NCBI GenBank assembly: GCA_002421915.1
Contig: DISA01000056.1
Span: forward strand, 152 to 18,887
Reading direction: 5' to 3'
DNA: 18,736 nucleotides
Origin: Gallionellaceae bacterium UBA6222
GTDB lineage: Bacteria; Pseudomonadota; Gammaproteobacteria; Burkholderiales; Gallionellaceae
Shown here piece after piece: positions 14,374-18,736 of this stretch; position 1 is the stretch's first letter; each line of letters starts with the position of its first letter. Both the position numbers and the translations under genes were made by a program. The notes beneath the pieces are model-generated. The model did not search any database, was not told the origin of the DNA, and saw nothing but the letters and a program-made list of their open reading frames with translations.

Positions 14374-15546
14374 TCATTGCGCAATCCACTCCTGCGCCGC
14401 ACCGCGCGCCGCTGCATCGGCAACCAGCACATCTTGCAAAGCATGCACTTCGCCGCGCGGAATTCTGCCCAGCACCGTTTCGATCAGGCGCGGGATATCA
14501 AGGAAAGCGATGCGCCGTTCGAGGAACGCGGCCACCGCAATTTCATTCGCGGCATTCAGCAGCGCCGGCACAGTGCCTCCCGCGCGCAACGCCTGATAGG
14601 CCAAGCCCAGACAGGGAAAACGGGTGAAGTCGGGGGCAGTGAAATCCAGGCGGGCAATCTGAAACAGATCGAGAGGTGCAACCCCTGATTCAATACGCTC
14701 CGGCCATGCCAGCGCATAGGCAATGGGGGTGCGCATGTCGGGATTACCCAGCTGCGCCAGCACCGAACCATCCACGTATTGCACCATGGAGTGGATGACA
14801 CTTTGTGGATGTACCACCACCTGAATCGCATCAGCGGGCGCATTGAACAACCAGTGCGCCTCGATGACCTCCAGCCCCTTGTTCATCATGCTCGCCGAAT
14901 CAACCGAGATCTTGCGGCCCATGCTCCAGTTCGGGTGCGCACAAGCCTGTTCCGGCGTAGCCTGTGCCAATTCCGCCAATGGCGTGTTGCGAAAAGGTCC
15001 GCCGGACGCGGTGAGCAAAATCTTTGCGACGCCGCTGGCCTGCATATCGCCCGCATAAGCACGCGGCAACGACTGGAAGATGGCATTGTGTTCGCTGTCG
15101 ATCGGCAACAGGATGGAACCGCTGCGACGCACCGCCTCCATGAATAAATGGCCGGCCAGTACCAGCGTTTCCTTGTTCGCCAATAGAATCTTCTTGCCGG
15201 CTTGCGCCGCAGCCAGCGTGGGCGGCATGCCGGCCGCACCGACGATGGCCGCCATCACGGTGTCGACTTCGGGCAGGGTCGCCACCCGCACCAGCGCATC
15301 CGCCCCGCACAGCACTTCGGTCGCAAGCCCGGCTGCAACAAGGCGTGAGCGCAAACACTCTGCGGCCATTTCATCCAGCAGCACGGCATAGCGCGGCTGA
15401 AAATGCCGGCACTGTTCGAACAGCAACTCGTCCTGCTGTTGCGCGGTCAGGGCGATAATCTGGTATTCATCCGGATGGCGCGCGATGACATCCAGTGTGC
15501 TTTTGCCGATGCTGCCGGTGGAACCGAGGATGGCGAGGCGCTGCAC
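14374..15546 (-). CDS. dxr: 1-deoxy-D-xylulose-5-phosphate reductoisomerase
   Basis: Dxr converts DXP to MEP using NADPH, the committed step of the MEP isoprenoid pathway. It thereby feeds UppS upstream. The 390 residues start at GTG 15546 with LAILGSTGSIGKSTLDV, where GSTGSIG (8-14) binds NADPH. The metal and substrate motifs are LPIDSEHNAIFQSL, TASGGPFR, WSMGRKISVDSASMMNKGLE and HPQSVIHSMV. The GTG shares one base with the cdsA TAG stop, and CAGGGA lies about 9 bases upstream. The C-terminus stops at AIQ beside the repeat-containing gap. Confidence 0.97.
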   Translation of the reverse strand: MQRLAILGSTGSIGKSTLDVIARHPDEYQIIALTAQQQDELLFEQCRHFQPRYAVLLDEMAAECLRSRLVAAGLATEVLCGADALVRVATLPEVDTVMAAIVGAAGMPPTLAAAQAGKKILLANKETLVLAGHLFMEAVRRSGSILLPIDSEHNAIFQSLPRAYAGDMQASGVAKILLTASGGPFRNTPLAELAQATPEQACAHPNWSMGRKISVDSASMMNKGLEVIEAHWLFNAPADAIQVVVHPQSVIHSMVQYVDGSVLAQLGNPDMRTPIAYALAWPERIESGVAPLDLFQIARLDFTAPDFTRFPCLGLAYQALRAGGTVPALLNAANEIAVAAFLERRIAFLDIPRLIETVLGRIPRGEVHALQDVLVADAAARGAAQEWIAQ

Positions 15547-16376
15547 TAGTTGATTCCCTGAAATAACAGCGCCAGCGCAGCCAGCGGCAGGGTCGAGGTT
15601 AGCGCGTCAATGCGATCCAGCAGCCCACCGTGCCCCGGCAACAGTGCGCCGCTATCCTTGACACCCGCCTGGCGTTTGATTGCGGACTCAAAAAGATCAC
15701 CGATCACCGCCAGCACCACCCACCACCACGCGGTCAATACCATTGCAGGCAGAACTTGCAGGCGCGAGAACTCGGCGCTGAAGGTCCACACCAAAGCTAC
15801 ATAGATCGACACACCCAGGATTGCACCGGCCACCCCCTCCCAGGTTTTGCCCGGACTGATACTGGGCGCGAGCTTGGTCTTGCCAAACTTGCGTCCGGCA
15901 AAATAGGCGGCACTGTCGGCCACCCACACCAGCCCCATCACGAACAACAAGACCCAGGGTGCAGGTGCGGCTGCACGCAAATCGATCATGGCCAGCCCGG
16001 TCGGGATCAGCACCATCCAGCCGATCAGCATCATCAGCCATGGCTGTGTGACTTTGATCCCGGAGATCAACCAGGCAGGCACCACGATCAGCCACAGCAT
16101 GGCGGAGAGCAGATAGAACATCAGGTGAACATACCTGATTTGCTCCGCGCCGGCACTGGCATCCAGCCACAGCAAGCCCAACATCAGCAGCAGGGTTGCA
16201 CCCCAGTACAGATTGGCCTGACGCCCCTGCAAGCGGGATAGATGTGACCACTCCACCGTCCCCTGCAGCACCATTGCCAGAACAAGGAATGACCAACCGA
16301 ACGGCGGCAGCCAGAACAGCGCCAGCAGCAACAATGCCAGCAGGACCATCGCGGTCAGCACACGGGACTTAAGCAC
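15546..16376 (-). CDS. cdsA: Phosphatidate cytidylyltransferase
   Basis: CdsA makes CDP-diacylglycerol from phosphatidic acid and CTP in the inner membrane and is the entry point for all phospholipids. The 276 residues are strongly hydrophobic, with about eight helices. The family signature is complete at 231-257: S-x-x-KR-x4-KDSGALLPGHGGLLDRID. The start is GTG at 16376, eight bases inside the end of uppS, preceded by an excellent AAGGGAGG site. An ATG ten codons later would remove part of the first helix, so I prefer the GTG. Confidence 0.96.
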   Translation of the reverse strand: MLKSRVLTAMVLLALLLLALFWLPPFGWSFLVLAMVLQGTVEWSHLSRLQGRQANLYWGATLLLMLGLLWLDASAGAEQIRYVHLMFYLLSAMLWLIVVPAWLISGIKVTQPWLMMLIGWMVLIPTGLAMIDLRAAAPAPWVLLFVMGLVWVADSAAYFAGRKFGKTKLAPSISPGKTWEGVAGAILGVSIYVALVWTFSAEFSRLQVLPAMVLTAWWWVVLAVIGDLFESAIKRQAGVKDSGALLPGHGGLLDRIDALTSTLPLAALALLFQGIN

Positions 16377-17130
16377 CGACCCCTCCCTTTAATTGTTCGC
16401 TGGTGCGGCCAAAGCGGCGTTCGCGTTTTTGGTAGGAGGCAATCGCCTCCTCCAGTTCTTTACGCCCGAAGGCCGGCCATAGCACATCGGTGAAATACAA
16501 CTCGGTATAGGCCAATTGCCACAACAGAAAGTTGCTGATGCGCTGCTCGCCACCGGTACGAATAAACAGATCCGGCTCCGGTGCGTAATGCATGGAAAGA
16601 TACGGTTGCAGCTCCTCCTCATCGAAGGCGGCAGCACGGTCCGGGTGCGCCAGGCTCAAGGCGTGCATCGCCTGCATGATGTCCCAGCGTCCGCCGTAGT
16701 TGGCGGCAATGGTCAGGGTCAAACCGTTATTTTCTGCGGTGCGCTGTTCTGCTTCCACGATGTGGCGCACCAGTTGCGCCTCGAAACGACTGCGGTTGCC
16801 GATCACTTTCAGGCATATATTGTTCTCGTGCAACTTGCCGACTTCACGCTCCAGCATTTTCAGAAATAGTTGCATCAGAAAGGAGACCTCATCAGCCGGG
16901 CGCCGCCAGTTCTCGCTGCTGAATGCAAACAGAGTCAGGTATTCCACCCCCAGTTCACGGCACGCCTTGACCATCTCGCGCACCGTTTCCACCCCGCGCT
17001 GATGCCCCATCACGCGCGGCATGAAACGCTGCTTCGCCCAGCGCCCGTTACCGTCCATGATGATGGCGATATGACGCGGGACAGTTGCTGTCTCGGGGAT
17101 TGTGCGTGTGGAGCTTTTGAATATGGCCAT
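16369..17130 (-). CDS. uppS: Undecaprenyl diphosphate synthase
   Basis: UppS builds the C55 lipid carrier used for peptidoglycan and O-antigen by adding isopentenyl units to farnesyl diphosphate. The 253 residues match the cis-prenyltransferase family: HIAIIMDGNGRWAKQR with catalytic Asp26, MGHQRG with His43, YLTLFAFSSENWRRP near 64-78, and the C-terminal LFIRTGGEQRISNFLLWQ with ELYFTDVLWPAF. ATG 17130 gives a normal N-terminus, but the bases before it (AGCTCCCAATC) contain no Shine-Dalgarno sequence. A palindromic repeat fills the gap to frr. The end overlaps cdsA by eight bases. Confidence 0.97.
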   Translation of the reverse strand: MAIFKSSTRTIPETATVPRHIAIIMDGNGRWAKQRFMPRVMGHQRGVETVREMVKACRELGVEYLTLFAFSSENWRRPADEVSFLMQLFLKMLEREVGKLHENNICLKVIGNRSRFEAQLVRHIVEAEQRTAENNGLTLTIAANYGGRWDIMQAMHALSLAHPDRAAAFDEEELQPYLSMHYAPEPDLFIRTGGEQRISNFLLWQLAYTELYFTDVLWPAFGRKELEEAIASYQKRERRFGRTSEQLKGGVGA

Positions 17131-17142
17131 GATTGGGAGCTA

Positions 17143-17204
17143 GGATTTGGGATTTGGGATTTAGGGGGACTAGGAATTCATACTCAATCCCAAATCCTAA
17201 ATCC
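17143..17204. repeat. Long A/T-rich palindrome in the frr-uppS gap
   Basis: The arms are 17143-17161 (GGATTTGGGATTTGGGATT) and 17186-17204, whose reverse complement matches at 18 of 19 positions. The loop is 24 bases. The arms are built from tandem GGATTT/GGGATT units. It fills most of the 90-base space between frr and uppS. Transcribed either way it would form a very stable hairpin. There is no T run behind it on the minus strand, so full termination is unlikely, although it could reduce read-through or protect mRNA ends. Confidence 0.85.
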
Positions 17205-17220
17205 TCGACCCTCAGTCCTA

Positions 17221-17778
17221 TCAGACCGCCATCAGGTCTGCCTCTTTAATTTGCAGGGCTTTGTCGATCTCGGTGACGAAACGGTCGGTAAGTTTCTGCA
17301 CCTCATCCTGCGCCCGGCGCTCATCATCCTCGCTGACTTCCTTGTTCTTCAGCAATTTTTTCAACTGCTCATTGGCATCACGCCGGATGTTGCGTACCGC
17401 GATCTTGGCGTCCTCCCCCTCACTCTTGACCACCTTGATCAGATCACGCCGGCGCTCTTCAGTCAGCATCGGCATCGGCACCCGGATCATTTCGCCGTTG
17501 GTGGCGGGATTCAACCCCAAGTCTGAATCACGGATCGCTTTTTCGATCGGGCCGACCATATTTTTTTCATACGGTTGCACGCCAATGGTGCGCGCATCAG
17601 CCAGCGTCACGTTCGCCACCTGGTTGATGGCGGTCGGATTGCCGTAATAATCCACCATCACGTGATCCAGCAGGCCGGTATGTGCGCGTCCGGTGCGAAT
17701 CTTGCCCAAGTCCACCTTCAGCGCTTCCAGGGACTTGCTCATCTTTTGTTCGACGTTCTTTTTGATATCAGCGATCAT
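17221..17778 (-). CDS. frr: Ribosome recycling factor
   Basis: RRF splits post-termination ribosomes together with EF-G. The 185 residues are the standard length. Recognisable parts are the N-terminal MIADIKKNVEQKMSKSLEAL helix, KIRTGRAHTGLLDHVMVDYYG, the domain II core with RTIGVQPYEKNMVGPIEKAI, and the C-terminal helices with RVPMPMLTEERRRDLIKVV, IAVRNIRRDANEQLK and KEVSEDDERRAQDEVQKLT. AGGAG overlaps the pyrH TAG stop, 6 bases before the ATG, so the pair is probably translationally coupled. Confidence 0.98.
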   Translation of the reverse strand: MIADIKKNVEQKMSKSLEALKVDLGKIRTGRAHTGLLDHVMVDYYGNPTAINQVANVTLADARTIGVQPYEKNMVGPIEKAIRDSDLGLNPATNGEMIRVPMPMLTEERRRDLIKVVKSEGEDAKIAVRNIRRDANEQLKKLLKNKEVSEDDERRAQDEVQKLTDRFVTEIDKALQIKEADLMAV

Positions 17779-17787
17779 GATCCGCTC

Positions 17788-18507
17788 CTAATCTACTCGC
17801 ACCAAGGTTCCTTCACCCTCACCCATCACCACGCGTTTCAGGGCACCGGGCTTAAAGATACTGAACACGATGATGGGCAGCTTCTGGTCGCGGCACAGCG
17901 TCAGCGCCGTCGCATCCATCACCTTCAGATTTTTGCTGATCGCTTCATCAAAGCTCAAGCTCTGATAGCGGATCGCATCCGGGTTCTTCTTTGGATCGTC
18001 GGTATAGATGCCGTCCACCTTGGTTGCCTTGATCACCACGTTGGCGGACATCTCAACACCGCGCAGGGCAGCTGCAGTATCAGTGGTAAAGAAAGGACTG
18101 CCGATCCCCGCTGCGAAGATCACCACCTTGCCGTCTTCCAGATAACGCAGCGCCTTGCCCCGGATGAAAGGCTCGGCCACCTGTTCCAGATTCAGAGCGG
18201 ATTGCACTCGGCATTCCACACCGGCGCGGGTCATTGCATCCTGCAAGGCCATCGAATTCATCACGGTGGCCAGCATCCCCATGTAATCAGCCGTGGCCCT
18301 ATCCATCCCGGCTGCGGCAGGCGCCACCCCCCGGAAAATATTGCCGCCGCCGATCACCATCGCCACTTCGACACCCAACTCGGTCACTTCCCTGATCTCT
18401 GCCACGATGCGTTCGATGACCACACGATTGATACCGTAGCTGTCATCGCCCATCAGGGCTTCGCCGGAAAGTTTGAGCAGAATGCGCTGGTAGGCGGGAG
18501 CGGACAT
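17788..18507 (-). CDS. pyrH: UMP kinase
   Basis: PyrH is a hexameric kinase that phosphorylates UMP to UDP in pyrimidine nucleotide synthesis and belongs to the amino acid kinase fold. The 239 residues contain RILLKLSGEALMG near the start, the VAMVIGGGNIFRG loop, DYMGMLATVMNSMALQDA, the GSPFFTTDTAAALR segment, and ATKVDGIYTDDPKKNP. The ATG at 18507 is preceded by AAAGG at about 6 bases, just after the tsf stop. The rpsB-tsf-pyrH-frr order is widely conserved, and the gene is complete and ordinary. Confidence 0.98.
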   Translation of the reverse strand: MSAPAYQRILLKLSGEALMGDDSYGINRVVIERIVAEIREVTELGVEVAMVIGGGNIFRGVAPAAAGMDRATADYMGMLATVMNSMALQDAMTRAGVECRVQSALNLEQVAEPFIRGKALRYLEDGKVVIFAAGIGSPFFTTDTAAALRGVEMSANVVIKATKVDGIYTDDPKKNPDAIRYQSLSFDEAISKNLKVMDATALTLCRDQKLPIIVFSIFKPGALKRVVMGEGEGTLVRVD

Positions 18508-18518
18508 GTTTGCCTTTC

Positions 18519-18736
18519 TTATTTGTTGGCCGCAGCGGCCGCGGCAGCCACTTCAGCCGCGTAGTCTTCCACCTTCTTCTCGATGCCTTCGCCGACGATG
18601 AACATCCGGAACGCGCTGACCGATGCGCCCTTGCTCTTCAGCAATTGTTCAATCGTCTGCTTGCCGTCCTCGGCTTTGACGAATACTTGTCCGAGCAAGG
18701 TGACTTCACGCAGGAATTTCTGCACCGTACCTTCGG
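18519..18736 (-). CDS. tsf: Elongation factor Ts, C-terminal part (5' end outside the window)
   Basis: EF-Ts regenerates EF-Tu-GTP. Only the last 72 or so codons are in the window. The frame stays open to the window edge, so the GTG at 18725 is an internal valine and not a start. The visible part includes EGTVQKFLREVTLLGQVFVK, GKQTIEQLLKSKGA and FRMFIVGEGIEKKVEDYAAE, ending in an alanine-rich tail and NK. These match the C-terminal region of proteobacterial EF-Ts. It lies 11 bases before pyrH in the usual order. Confidence 0.95.
   Translation of the reverse strand, partial: EGTVQKFLREVTLLGQVFVKAEDGKQTIEQLLKSKGASVSAFRMFIVGEGIEKKVEDYAAEVAAAAAAANK

Noticed and set aside
15630..16241. Plus-strand open frame of 203 codons opposite cdsA
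   Set aside because: The composition (Gln, His, Pro) is that of antisense to leucine/alanine-rich membrane helices. cdsA on the other strand has a complete family signature.
5447..17204. CRISPR array or integron-like repeats
   Set aside because: The palindromes differ in sequence, occur singly, and have no regular spacers, cas genes or integrase nearby.
17575..18564. Long plus-strand open frame (329 codons) opposite pyrH and tsf
   Set aside because: The translation is His- and Gln-rich antisense of two conserved genes and crosses their junction. It does not resemble a known family.

Overview
This window looks like a chromosomal core-gene segment from a betaproteobacterium. The gene order tsf-pyrH-frr-uppS-cdsA-dxr-rseP-bamA-skp-lpxD-fabZ-lpxA-lpxB-rnhB is the classic one. 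The rpsF-(priB)-rpsR-rplI block next to dnaB, and the protein sequences themselves, also fit that class. A Nitrosomonadales/Gallionellaceae-like freshwater or soil organism is my best guess, but the genus is inference. Every gene lies on the minus strand, so transcription runs from high to low coordinates. No phage, transposase, CRISPR array or cargo island is visible.

Reading in the direction of transcription, the right end (18736 down to 5992) is a tightly packed operon. It starts with the end of translation factor EF-Ts (tsf, cut by the window), then UMP kinase (pyrH) and ribosome recycling factor (frr). Next come lipid carrier and phospholipid genes (uppS, cdsA), the isoprenoid enzyme dxr, and the outer-membrane stress and assembly genes rseP, bamA and skp. 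Lipid A synthesis (lpxD, fabZ, lpxA, lpxB) and RNase HII (rnhB) follow. Many junctions overlap: lpxD/fabZ, fabZ/lpxA, lpxB/rnhB and rnhB/copD-like are all ATGA overlaps, and uppS/cdsA and cdsA/dxr also overlap. Three genes (cdsA, dxr, lpxB) start with GTG. After rnhB comes a small CopD-like membrane protein and then an 837-residue FtsX/YbbP-type permease that has no ATPase partner in the window.

The left end (2963 down to 1613) is a separate ribosomal-protein operon with its own strong sigma-70 promoter, a structured leader and a clear terminator: rpsF, a relic of priB, rpsR and rplI. It is followed by dnaB and by the 5' part of a tRNA-Val(GAC) gene with its own promoter and a GC-rich discriminator.

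The most unusual observation is in the ribosomal operon. Between rpsF and rpsR, where betaproteobacteria normally carry the primosomal gene priB (about 100 codons), only a 33-codon tail resembling the PriB C-terminus remains. It sits immediately behind, and in frame with, the rpsF stop codon. The second theme is small imperfect palindromes in three junctions (about 5447-5526, 14310-14357 and 17143-17204) of an otherwise compact operon. One of them appears to encode the first residues of the permease and to supply its ribosome binding site.
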